A stretch of 64,000 nt of DNA from Clostridium sp. CAG:343 (lineage in GTDB: Bacteria > Bacillota > Clostridia > TANB77 > CAG-508): NCBI GenBank assembly GCA_000431335.1, contig FR888067.1, positions 53,926-117,925 of the forward strand, read 5' to 3'. Numbering within the stretch: the first letter of the stretch is position 1; each line of letters starts with the position of its first letter. The notes under the pieces were generated by a model that saw only the letters and a list, made by a program, of their open reading frames with translations, was not told the origin of the DNA and did not search any database. Positions 26,359-35,768 of the stretch are shown here, one piece after another. Made by a program: the position numbers and the translations under genes.

Positions 26359-26619
26359 ATGGCTCATAAGAAAGGTCAAGGTAGCTCTCATAATGGTAGA
26401 GAGAGTGAGTCTAAAAGACTTGGTGTAAAAAGAGCTGATGGACAATTTGTTTTAGCAGGAAATATCCTAGTAAGACAAAGAGGAACAAAAGTACATCCAG
26501 GAACTAATGTTGGTAAGGGTAGTGATGATACTTTATATGCATTAGTAGATGGAAATGTAAAATTTGAAAGAAAAGGTAGAGACAAAAAACAAGTTAGTGT
26601 TTATCCAGTAGAGGGATAA
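26359..26619 (+). CDS. rpmA: Ribosomal protein L27
   Basis: L27 lies near the peptidyl-transferase centre with its N terminus. The 86-residue protein starts directly with [15 protein letters not shown], so it lacks the N-terminal extension that many Firmicutes make and cut with the protease Prp. Fittingly, no prp (ysxB) gene lies between rplU and rpmA; the gap is 69 bases. AAAGGAGTTG precedes the start. Confidence 0.97.
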   Translation: MAHKKGQGSSHNGRESESKRLGVKRADGQFVLAGNILVRQRGTKVHPGTNVGKGSDDTLYALVDGNVKFERKGRDKKQVSVYPVEG

Positions 26620-26643
26620 AGTTAATAAAAAATAATAAAAATG

Positions 26644-26688
26644 AAAATTGCCAATACGAATTAGAGTAGTATATGGCAATTTTTTTGC
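26644..26688 (+). terminator. Intrinsic terminator after rpmA
   Basis: The stem AAAATTGCCA / TGGCAATTTT encloses a 20-base loop and is followed by a T run. Confidence 0.7.
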
Positions 26689-26766
26689 GTTTTAACCTAA
26701 AACAATTGACTAACAAAGCAAATGTTGATAGAATAAGGAAAGAAAAAGGATGAATTAGGAGGAAAA

Positions 26767-27846
26767 ATGAAAAAGTTATTATTTGCTGCTTATTCATTAG
26801 ATATTGGAGGAATTGAAAAATCATTAGTTACATTAAGCAATTATCTACAAGAAAAGGAATATGAAGTAACAATTGTATTAGAAAAAAAACAAGGAACATT
26901 TTTAAAAGAGTTAAACAAAAATATAAAAGTAATTGAATATAAACCAGATGAAAGTAAAAATATATTGAAAAGAAAAATAAAAAACCTTTGGAACCGATTA
27001 AAATTTATAGTCAAGTATAAAAATAAATTTGATTTTTCGGCAAGTTTTGCTACTTATTCTATTTCTTCGTCTTTTATTAGTAGAACTGCTTCAAAAAACA
27101 CATGTCTATGGGGCCATGCTGATTATCTTACTTTGTTCGATAATTGTGAAACAGAAATGAAAGAGTTTTTTGTGAAAAGAAACTATAATAAATTCAAACA
27201 TGTGATATTTGTATCAAAAGAAGGAAGAGATAGTTTTATAAAGGTTTTCCCAGAAATGAAAGAAAAGACACTAGTATGCAACAACTTAATTGATGGCGAA
27301 AAAATAAAGAAATTAGCAGAAGAAAAAATAGATGAAGAAAAAGATGAGGGATTAACTACTTTTATTAATGTAGGAAGACATGACGAAAAACAAAAAAAAC
27401 TTACTAGAATTATAGAAGCTACAAAGAGATTAAAAGAAGAAGGATATAAATTTAAGGTATTATTTGTAGGAGATGGACCAGATAATGAATTATACAAAAG
27501 AGAAGTAAATAAAAATAGTTTACAAGAAAATATAGTATTTTTAGGAAGAAAGCAGAATCCATATCCTTATTATAAGATTGCAGATTGCGTCATTTTGACT
27601 TCTGAATACGAAGGCTATCCGGTAGTATTTTTAGAGAGTTTTATTTTGAATACACCTATTATTACTACAAAAGTATCAGATTATGAACAAGTAGAGGGAA
27701 AATATGGGTATGTTACTGATAAAAAAGTAGAAGATATATATGAAAAGATGAAATTATTTATTGAAAAAGGTTTCAAAATAAAAGAAGAATTTGACAGTGA
27801 AAGATATAATAAAGAAATTGTAAAAAAGTTGGAAAAAATATTTTGA
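26767..27846 (+). CDS. Glycosyltransferase family 4
   Basis: The 359-residue protein has the GT-B layout: N-terminal AAYSLDIGGIEKSLVTLSNY (acceptor domain), then NVGRHDEKQKKLTRIIEA, FVGDGPDNELY, FLGRKQNPYPYYKIADC and the nucleotide-sugar motif SEYEGYPVVFLES. It would add a sugar from a nucleotide donor with retention of configuration, in the cytoplasm. GGAGGAAAA precedes the ATG. It opens the large surface-glycan locus; the next gene begins 11 bases after it. Confidence 0.93.
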   Translation: MKKLLFAAYSLDIGGIEKSLVTLSNYLQEKEYEVTIVLEKKQGTFLKELNKNIKVIEYKPDESKNILKRKIKNLWNRLKFIVKYKNKFDFSASFATYSISSSFISRTASKNTCLWGHADYLTLFDNCETEMKEFFVKRNYNKFKHVIFVSKEGRDSFIKVFPEMKEKTLVCNNLIDGEKIKKLAEEKIDEEKDEGLTTFINVGRHDEKQKKLTRIIEATKRLKEEGYKFKVLFVGDGPDNELYKREVNKNSLQENIVFLGRKQNPYPYYKIADCVILTSEYEGYPVVFLESFILNTPIITTKVSDYEQVEGKYGYVTDKKVEDIYEKMKLFIEKGFKIKEEFDSERYNKEIVKKLEKIF

Positions 27847-27857
27847 AAGGAGCGCAA

Positions 27858-28811
27858 ATGCCAAAAATAAGCGTAATTGTCCCAGTATATAATACTGAAA
27901 AATATGTAAAAAAGTGTTTGGATTCGTTAATAAATCAAACAGTAAAAGAAGAACTAGAAATTATTATAGTAAATGATGGTTCAACAGATAATTCAGAAGA
28001 AATAATAAAGGGATATATGAAAGAGCATGATAAACAAGAAATAATAAAATATTATGCAAAAGGAAATGAAGGAATTGCGAAAACTAGAAATTTCGGGATT
28101 GAAAAAGCAACTTCAGAATATATAATGTTTGTTGATTCAGATGATTACATTGATGAACAAACTATAGAAAAATTAAAACCATATATAGAAAAAAATATTG
28201 ATATAATAAAGTTTAAGCTTCAAAGAATTGATGAAAATAATAATATATTAGAACAAGTAGATGGACCAGTTTTTGAAGAAATAACAGGAGAAGAAGCTTT
28301 TAACAAGATGTATTGTGAAGATATATTAATTGATTCACCGTGCGTGTATTTAATGAAAAAAGAATTATTTACCAATAATAATTTCAAATTTCAAAGAACA
28401 TATCATGAGGATTTTGGACTAATGCCATTTATTATATTAGCAGCCAAAACGGTAGTTTCAACCCCATATTATCTATATCAATATGTGCAATCATCTAACA
28501 GTATTACAAGAAATGAAGATTATACAAAAACAATAAAAAAAATAGAAGATCTATTAGGCCATTATGATAATATGTTAAATACTATAAAAAAGATGAACTT
28601 AAATAAAGAAACAGAAGAAAATGTGAAAATATTTTTTACAAATGCTATTATTTTAAAATTAGAAGATTTAAATGAAAATGACAAGGACAAGTATATAAAA
28701 GAAATCAAAAAAAGAAAAATGTATAGCAATATTAAAGTAAGAAATTTAAAACAATTAATTAAGAAAATTTTACTAAGAATAAATGTTAAATTATATTTAA
28801 AGATGAGGTAA
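27858..28811 (+). CDS. Glycosyltransferase family 2
   Basis: The start at 27858 (MPKISVIVPVYNTEK) follows AAAGGAG. The GT-A domain fills residues 1-200: VNDGSTDNSEEII, AKTRNFGIEKATSEY and the DXD-like FVDSDDYIDE. The final 90 residues are basic and helical. It transfers a sugar with inversion. Donor and acceptor are unknown. It is the first of two consecutive GT2 genes of the same design. Confidence 0.93.
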   Translation: MPKISVIVPVYNTEKYVKKCLDSLINQTVKEELEIIIVNDGSTDNSEEIIKGYMKEHDKQEIIKYYAKGNEGIAKTRNFGIEKATSEYIMFVDSDDYIDEQTIEKLKPYIEKNIDIIKFKLQRIDENNNILEQVDGPVFEEITGEEAFNKMYCEDILIDSPCVYLMKKELFTNNNFKFQRTYHEDFGLMPFIILAAKTVVSTPYYLYQYVQSSNSITRNEDYTKTIKKIEDLLGHYDNMLNTIKKMNLNKETEENVKIFFTNAIILKLEDLNENDKDKYIKEIKKRKMYSNIKVRNLKQLIKKILLRINVKLYLKMR

Positions 28812-28815
28812 AAAT

Positions 28816-29772
28816 ATGCCAAAAGTAAGTATTATTGTTCCGGTTTACAATGTAGAAAAATATATAGAAAAATGCTTAACATCACTTGTAAATCAAACAT
28901 TAGAAGATATTGAAATTATAGTTGTAAATGATGGGAGTAAAGATAATTCAAAAAAAATCATAGAAGAATTCATACAAAGATATCAAAAAAAAATAGTATA
29001 TTTAGAAAAAGAGAATGGAGGATTATCAGATGCTAGAAACTATGGAATTCCTTATGCTAAAGGAGAATATATAGCATTTTTAGATTCTGATGATTATGTA
29101 GAAAAAGATACATATAAAAGAATGTATGAATTAGCCAAAAAAGAAAAAAGTGATATGGTAGAATGTGATTTTTATTGGGAATATCCAAATAAGACTAAGA
29201 TAGATACAGGCGAAATTTATCATAATAAAAAAGAAATGTTAGAAAAAGTAAGAGTAGTTGCATGGAATAAATTAATAAAAAGAGAAATCTTAGAAAAATC
29301 AAAAATAGAATTTCCCAAAGGTTATAGATATGAAGATGTAGAATTTACTTACAAATTGATACCGTATCTAGAGAAAGTATCTTTCTTAAAAGAACCATGT
29401 ATACATTATATTCAAAGAGAAAATTCAATATCAAATTTACAAAATGCAAGAACAAAAGAAATCTTTGATGTATTGGAACATGTGATTAATTATTATAAAG
29501 ATAAAAATATTTATGATGAATATGAGCAACAACTAGAATATATTTATGCAAGGTATCTATTATGTAGTTCATTACTTAGAATTGTTAAAATTAAGGACAA
29601 AGAAACAAGAAATAACTTGTTGGATGTGACATGGAAAAAATTAAACGCAAAATTTCCAAATTGGAAAGAAAATAAAATTCTGAAGAAGAACAATAATGTC
29701 AAAAATTTATATATGAAAACAGTTAATAAAGTCACATACAAAATATATAGTAAAATATTTAGGGGAATTTAA
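28816..29772 (+). CDS. Glycosyltransferase family 2
   Basis: The 318-residue protein has KVSIIVPVYNVEKYIEKCL at the start, VVNDGSKDNSK, GLSDARNYGI and the metal-binding LDSDDYVEKDTY. After the catalytic part come YRYEDVEFTYKLIPY, the usual acceptor-side acidic motif, and CIHYIQRENSIS. It begins 4 bases after the previous gene and ends directly against the broken polymerase gene, so it is in one transcription unit with both. Confidence 0.93.
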   Translation: MPKVSIIVPVYNVEKYIEKCLTSLVNQTLEDIEIIVVNDGSKDNSKKIIEEFIQRYQKKIVYLEKENGGLSDARNYGIPYAKGEYIAFLDSDDYVEKDTYKRMYELAKKEKSDMVECDFYWEYPNKTKIDTGEIYHNKKEMLEKVRVVAWNKLIKREILEKSKIEFPKGYRYEDVEFTYKLIPYLEKVSFLKEPCIHYIQRENSISNLQNARTKEIFDVLEHVINYYKDKNIYDEYEQQLEYIYARYLLCSSLLRIVKIKDKETRNNLLDVTWKKLNAKFPNWKENKILKKNNNVKNLYMKTVNKVTYKIYSKIFRGI

Positions 29773-30497
29773 ATGAAAAAAATAAAGGTGATTTTTACTA
29801 AAAAATATTTTAGTATAGAAAATATACTATGTATATTTATTATATTTTGTCCAATATTAGACATTGTTAGTTTTTGTTTTAGAAATATATTTCAGACAAA
29901 CTTTTCAACATCTACAATAATACGACCAATAATAATATTTTAGATGCAAGTAGTAATCAAGTGTCTCATATAACAGGAAGTTTATTGGAAATGAAAGAAA
30001 AAATAGATAACAATACAATGGAAGACAGTTATATGAATGAAGCACAAAAGCAATCTATTATAGATTTATATGAAGTAGCAAATAAATGGAAAATAAAAAA
30101 TAATGACCAAAGAATGCAACAATTGATATACAATATAGCATTAATAAAAAATCAAAAAAATCCAATTTATTTATTAATAGGAAACGGATATTTAGCTAAT
30201 TTTAGAGAATTAGTTTTAGAGATGGAAATACCGGCATTTTTATTTAGTTTTGGTATAATCGGATTTTTATTGTACTTTGTTCCGTTTTTAGTAATAGTTG
30301 TTTATGGTATGTATCAAGGCTTTAAGAATATTAAGAAAATAGATGAAGAATATTTAATGATATTAATAGGAAGTGTATTTGTTTTTGTACTGTCATTTTT
30401 CGCAGGATATACATTTTTTAATTCATCAAATATGATGATGATAATAGTATTAAATACATTACTGATTAATAAAATTAATCAATTAAAAGAGGAGTAG
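29773..30497 (+). pseudogene. O-antigen polymerase/ligase-type gene with internal deletion
   Basis: The first 55 codons (MKKIKVIFTKKYFSIENIL, then FIIFCPILDIVSFCFRN and TSTIIRPIIIF) are the front of a Wzy/WaaL-like membrane protein. They end in TAG at 29941. A second piece in another frame, open from about 29934 (NNILDASSNQVSHITGS) to 30497, is the C-terminal part: a loop and two or three membrane helices. The middle, several hundred residues in this family, is missing. The gene cannot make a polymerase. Confidence 0.75.
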
Positions 30498-30500
30498 AAA

Positions 30501-31619
30501 ATGAAAAAAAAGCTTTTATTTGGAATAACAAGTTTAACACTAGGTGGAGCTGAAAGAGTATTAGTAGATTTAGTAAATGCATTATGTGATAAATATGATA
30601 TTACTATTTTTACTATTTATGCAAAAGGTGAGCTTGAAAAACAATTATCTAGAAAAGTAAAATTAAAATCATTATATAATGTTTCATATTCAGAGCTATC
30701 AAGTTTTGAGAAACATTTTAGTATGCCTTTAAAAGTACTATTATTAAAAAAATATATATATAACAAAAAGATAAAAGAAGATTATGATACAGAAATTGCT
30801 TTTTTGGAAGGACCAATTACAAGACTTTTTAGCAGTAAAAATACTACTACAAAAAAGATAGCATGGGTACATAATGATGTATCGTTGGTATTTGGAAATG
30901 GGATAAAAGCAAAATTAAAAAAGAACATAGATAAAAAGGTATATTCAAAATATGAAACTTTAATTTTTGTAAGTAGAGATAATTTAGAAAAATTTGAGAA
31001 AATATATAGTGATTTAAAGTTAATTAATAAAAAGGTTATATATAATTATATAGATAAAGAAAGTATACTAAAAAAAGCTGAAGGAGAGCAAGAAATATCT
31101 TTTGCAAAAAATACAATTAATTTTGTTACAGTAGCTAGATTAGTATCCCAAAAGGGAATAGATAGATTAGTAAATGTACATAGTAAACTTATAAAAGAAG
31201 GCTTGAATAATAATTTTTATGTAATAGGTGATGGACCAGAAAAAGAAAAAATACAAGAAATGATAAAAGAAAATAAAGTAGAAGCGACATTTCATTTGCT
31301 AGGTAAGAAAGAAAATCCATATCCATATATAAAAAATGCAGATTATTTTTGCTTATTATCAAGATTTGAAGGTTATGGAATGGTTTTAGAAGAAGCCAAG
31401 ATATTGGACAAGCCAATAATTATAACTAATACAGCGGCAAGAGAAGCGGTAGAAGGATATAAAAGCAGTAAAATATTAGGAAACACACAAGAAGAAATAT
31501 ATGAAGGTTTAAAAAAAATTATATTGGATAAAAAAATAGAAAAAAATATTAAGAAATCAACAATGGAATATGACAACAGTAAAATATTAGAAAATGTAAT
31601 AGAATTAATAGAAAAATAG
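30501..31619 (+). CDS. Glycosyltransferase family 4
   Basis: The 372-residue protein has GT-B features: ITSLTLGGAERVLVDLVNAL at the start, WVHNDVSL, TVARLVSQKGIDRLV, VIGDGPEKEKI, LLGKKENPYPYIKNADY and RFEGYGMVLEEAKIL. It resembles the GT4 gene at 26767 in its NPYPY segment. AGGAG lies upstream of the ATG. It transfers an unidentified sugar during assembly of the surface glycan. Confidence 0.93.
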   Translation: MKKKLLFGITSLTLGGAERVLVDLVNALCDKYDITIFTIYAKGELEKQLSRKVKLKSLYNVSYSELSSFEKHFSMPLKVLLLKKYIYNKKIKEDYDTEIAFLEGPITRLFSSKNTTTKKIAWVHNDVSLVFGNGIKAKLKKNIDKKVYSKYETLIFVSRDNLEKFEKIYSDLKLINKKVIYNYIDKESILKKAEGEQEISFAKNTINFVTVARLVSQKGIDRLVNVHSKLIKEGLNNNFYVIGDGPEKEKIQEMIKENKVEATFHLLGKKENPYPYIKNADYFCLLSRFEGYGMVLEEAKILDKPIIITNTAAREAVEGYKSSKILGNTQEEIYEGLKKIILDKKIEKNIKKSTMEYDNSKILENVIELIEK

Positions 31620-31631
31620 GGAGAAAGTAGT

Positions 31632-32522
31632 ATGAAAATATCAATACTAACACCAACTTATAATAGAAAAAAATTATTAAAAAGATTATATACTAGCTTA
31701 TTAGAAAATTCTAAATATGAAGTAGATATTGAATGGCTTATAATGGATGACGGTTCAACAGATAATACAAAGGAAATAGTAAAAGAATTTATAAAAGAAA
31801 ACAAAATAAAAATAAAATATTATAAGCAAGAAAATCAAGGAAAGATGTCAGCGATAAATAAATTAGTAACAGAAGCAACAGGAGACTTAATAATTGATTG
31901 TGATTCAGATGATTATTTTACACACAATGCTTTTGAAATTATTAAAGAAGAATATAACAAGTATAAAAACGAAGAAAATATCTATGGGTTATGTTTCTTA
32001 AAATATGACCAAAACAATAATAATATGGGAAATGAATTTAAAAACATAAAAACAACTATGTTTGATTTATATTTTAAAGAAGGAGAAACAGGTGAAAAAG
32101 CAATAGTGTTTTTCTCAAATATAAGAAAGAAATATAAACATGAATTAGAACATAATGAACGATTTGTTACAGAAGCTAGAATGTATCATAAAATGGATGA
32201 AAAATACAAGATTATTTGTATAAACAAACCTGTTATGATTTGCGAATATCAAGAAGAAGGATATACTAAAAATATTGAAAAACAATTTAAAGAAAATCCG
32301 TATGGATATTATGAATATTTTAAAGAAATTCTACAAAGAGATATGAAAGGTGTAAATTTTAAAAAGAGATTATATGTAATAAAGCATTATATATTATTTA
32401 GTTATTTGGTTAAAAAGTATAATTCTAAAATTATAAATGGTGTTACCAATAAGATAGTATATTTTTTATTGATAATTCCTGGAATATTAAAAAGTATAAG
32501 TTTTAGAAATAAAAAAACATAA
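31632..32522 (+). CDS. Glycosyltransferase family 2
   Basis: The 296-residue protein starts KISILTPTYNRKKLLKRLY and has MDDGSTDNTKEIV, the donor motif DCDSDDYFTHNAFE, and the later acidic RFVTEARMYHKM. The last 60 residues include HYILFSYLVKKYNS. AGGGAGAAAG precedes the start. It closes the first run of transferase genes in the locus. Confidence 0.93.
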   Translation: MKISILTPTYNRKKLLKRLYTSLLENSKYEVDIEWLIMDDGSTDNTKEIVKEFIKENKIKIKYYKQENQGKMSAINKLVTEATGDLIIDCDSDDYFTHNAFEIIKEEYNKYKNEENIYGLCFLKYDQNNNNMGNEFKNIKTTMFDLYFKEGETGEKAIVFFSNIRKKYKHELEHNERFVTEARMYHKMDEKYKIICINKPVMICEYQEEGYTKNIEKQFKENPYGYYEYFKEILQRDMKGVNFKKRLYVIKHYILFSYLVKKYNSKIINGVTNKIVYFLLIIPGILKSISFRNKKT

Positions 32523-32570
32523 AAAAAGATAGACAAAGCAAAATTATAAAAAAGTTTATAGGAGGAAAAT

Positions 32571-33374
32571 ATGAAAAAAAATATTAAGATTGGATTAAGT
32601 ATATTATTAATTTTAATACTAACAATTATACCAGCTACAAGGGTAAATGCAGAGACGAGAAATAACAATCCATTATTAAGAGAAATATTAATAGATGGAA
32701 AGGCAGTAGAGCCAGAGTTTGATCAATTTATAACAGATTATGTAATAGGAGTTGAAAAAGAAAACATAGAAATCAAAGCAGAGCCTGATGATCCAAATGC
32801 TAGTGTGGAAATTATAGGAAATACAAAATTAAAAGAGGGAAAAAATGAGATTGAAATAAAGGTAACAGCAGAAGATAGAAAAACAACTCAGTCATATTAC
32901 TTACATATAACTAGAGGAGATGTAAACAAAGCTAATGCTAACTTAAAAGAACTAGAAATTGAAGGAATAACACTGAATCCTACATTTAATAGTAAGGATA
33001 CCAAGTATTATGTTGAATATGAAGGGATAATAGATAATTTGAATATAAAAGCAATACCAGAAAATGAAAATGCAAAAGTAGAAATAGAAGGAAATGATAA
33101 TTATGATACTGGATCAGTACATCTTGTTAAAATTAATGTGACAGCTGAAGATAGTATTACTGTAAAAACATATCAAATAATAGCTAGAAAAGCAGGAGAA
33201 AATCCTGATGAACAAAATGAGTTAGAAACAATCGAAGCTGAAATGCAACAAAAAGAAGAATTAAAAAAACAAGAAGAACAAAAACATAATAATACAATAG
33301 TAATAATAATTATTATATTATTGATTATATGTGTATCAATTTTTATAATTATAAAAAAGAAAAAAGATAAATAA
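32571..33374 (+). CDS. Surface protein with two cadherin-like beta-sandwich domains
   Basis: The 267-residue protein has a signal peptide (residues 1-27, ending VNA), two similar domains at about residues 32-115 and 120-205, and a C-terminal membrane helix followed by KKKKDK. Each domain shows the pattern of cadherin-like beta-sandwich (PF12733): LKELEIEGITLNPTFN, then YYVEYEG and AKVEIEGND and INVTAED. It is anchored outside the membrane and probably binds wall components. GGAGGAAAA precedes the start. Confidence 0.85.
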   Translation: MKKNIKIGLSILLILILTIIPATRVNAETRNNNPLLREILIDGKAVEPEFDQFITDYVIGVEKENIEIKAEPDDPNASVEIIGNTKLKEGKNEIEIKVTAEDRKTTQSYYLHITRGDVNKANANLKELEIEGITLNPTFNSKDTKYYVEYEGIIDNLNIKAIPENENAKVEIEGNDNYDTGSVHLVKINVTAEDSITVKTYQIIARKAGENPDEQNELETIEAEMQQKEELKKQEEQKHNNTIVIIIIILLIICVSIFIIIKKKKDK

Positions 33375-33400
33375 TAAATTTATAGCATCTTATTTAGTAT

Positions 33401-33440
33401 AATCAAGAAGGTTCATAATACCTTATGAACCTTCTTGATT
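33401..33440. terminator. Long hairpin after the cadherin-like gene
   Basis: The stem AATCAAGAAGGTTCATA with its complement, around a 5-6-base loop, gives a strong hairpin. The T tract is short, so termination may be partial. Confidence 0.6.
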
Positions 33441-33509
33441 TACTCTATAGTAATAAGTTGCAAATTGTAAAGATGGGAAAAAATACAATATAAAATTTAA
33501 ACTTAATTA

Positions 33510-33539
33510 TTGACTTGATAAATAATAAAATGTTATACT
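33510..33539 (+). promoter_or_regulatory. Promoter of the glucosaminidase gene
   Basis: TTGACT at 33510 and TATACT at 33534 are 18 bases apart. Confidence 0.55.
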
Positions 33540-33577
33540 AAAAATGAAAAAATTCGACAAAAAGGAGTGTAGAATTA

Positions 33578-35648
33578 ATGAGCAGAAATATAAGATTATT
33601 ATTAATAATTTTAGCAATAATTTTGTTAATAGTTATGCTGATTCCAAGCTATTCGGATTCTGCTAATACATATTATCAATATATAAAGTCAGGAATTAAT
33701 GCATTTCCTGCATCATATCAAGGAAGATTAAAAGAATTAGCTAACAAATATCCAAATTGGAAATTTCAAGCATATTATACAGGAATATCTTGGGACGAGC
33801 TAATAGAGAAAGAAAGAGATGAAAAAGTTTATAGAAACAGAGTTACAATAAACGCACCAGAATCTTGGAAACATTGCAAATTCGTTGATGATGGATGGAC
33901 TTGTGCATCAGATGCAGCAGTAAAATATTATATGGATCCAAGAAATTTTCTAAATGAAACACAAATATTTCAATTTGTAGAAACATCTTATAATGAAAAA
34001 GTACAAACATTAAGTGCTATACAAGAATCGGTTAAAGGAACGTTTTTAGATAGAACAATAACTTGCAGAGATTTTAATAACAATATGGTAACAATGTCAT
34101 ATTCAGAAATGATTATAGAAGCTGCTAAAAGAAATAATATAAGTGCATTTTATATAAAAAGTAAAATAATTCAAGAAGTAGGAGTTCATGGAAGTGGTTC
34201 CGTAACAGGTACATATCCAGGTTATGAGGGATATTATAATTTTTATAATTATGGAGCATATGATGATGGTGATGACATTGCAAATGGTTTGAGTTATGCT
34301 AAAAATAAAAGATGGGATAGCCAATACAAAGCGATTGTTGGCGGAGCAGAATTAATAGGAACATATTACATAAATTCACGGACAAAATACAGCATATTTC
34401 AATAAATGGGATGTAGTAGGAACAAGGATTTTAAAGGATGGCGAATCACAAACTGTTAACTCATCAGATATGTTCTGGCATCAATATATGACAAATATTC
34501 AAGATCCAAATTCACAATCATATTCATACAAAAAATTGTATGCAAATAGCTTAAATAGTGAAATTACATTCATAATACCAGTATATAACAATATGCCAGA
34601 TTCAAATCCAATGCCACAAGATATTAAAGTACAAGGAATAAGTATTAATCAAGACACTTTTGTAGTAAATATAAATGAAACAGGAGATGCAATACTAAAA
34701 ATAACACCAGCAGATGCAACAAATAAAGATGTAGTTTGGTGGGTATCTAATCCAGAAGTAGTGAGAGTATGGAATGGACATTTTAGAGGATTGAAAGAAG
34801 GAATAGTAACATTAACTGCAACGACAGTAGATGGTGGTTATTCTGCTAGCTGTAAAGTGATAGTGCGAAATCCAAATAAAAATTATGTACAAAGTATACA
34901 AATGGAAAAAGAACAATATGTTTCATATGTTGATGAGGCTTTTGATATTGCTTATACTTGTTATCCACTAGATTCGGCAAATACAGATTTATATTGGATT
35001 ACAGATAATCCAGAAGTAATAAGAGTGTTTGGCAATAGATATAGAGGATTAAAAGAAGGAACTGCAAAATTAATAGCTGTTACAGATGATGGAAAAGTCA
35101 GAGCGGAATCAAAAGTAATAATAAGAGATAAAAACAAGTTATATGTGGATAAAATTAATTTAGATAAAGAAAGTTATATAATAGGAATAGATCAAGCTTT
35201 GGATATAGGATTTACATATACACCAACAAATGCAACAAATGCAGAGTTTTATTGGACATCATCAAATGATGAAGTACTAAGAGTATGGGGAAACAGAATT
35301 AGAGGACTAAAAGAAGGAACTGCTGAAGTTATAGCAACAACATTAGATGGTACTGTTGAAACTAGAGCAACAGTTGTAGTAAGAAATTCTAATCAATCAT
35401 ATGTAAAAGAAATAAAAACAGAAAAAGAGGAATATACAGCAAAAGTAGATGAAGCAATAGATATACCATTCACATATACACCAACAGATGCAGTAAATGC
35501 AGAATTTTATTGGACATCATCAGATAATGAAATACTAAGAGTATGGGGAAATAGATTTAGAGCATTAAAACCAGGAACGGCGGAAGTAATAGTAAGAACA
35601 ATAGATGGAACAGTAGAAAAGAGAATAAAAGTAAAGAGGAAAATGTAG
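33578..35648 (+). CDS. Secreted endo-beta-N-acetylglucosaminidase with Ig-like repeats, +1 shift at CGG
   Basis: This cell-wall hydrolase would cut the glycan of peptidoglycan. After a signal peptide (residues 1-27) a LytB-like catalytic domain shows YPNWKFQAYYTGISWDELI, AVKYYMDPRNFLNET and the catalytic Glu in KIIQEVGVHGSGSV, then GYEGYYNFYNYGA. At 34379 the frame meets CGG in YYINS|CGG; skipping the C gives GQNTAYFNKWDVVGT and leads to four BIG2-like repeats, for 689 residues in total. Unshifted, it stops after seven more codons and loses the end of the catalytic domain and all repeats. AAAGGAG precedes the start. Confidence 0.88.
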
Positions 35649-35768
35649 TATTATATCCAGAATAAATAACTACAAATAAAGATGAAAAGTCAATAATAAA
35701 TGACCAAGAAGATAAAAATAGTAGATGTAGACAATAAATAAGAAGGAGTAAAGAAAGGAATAGAAAAA

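Noticed and set aside
29773..29960. CGG-type frameshift in the polymerase gene
   Set aside because: No CGG is found and most of the protein is missing between the two parts, so this is a deletion.
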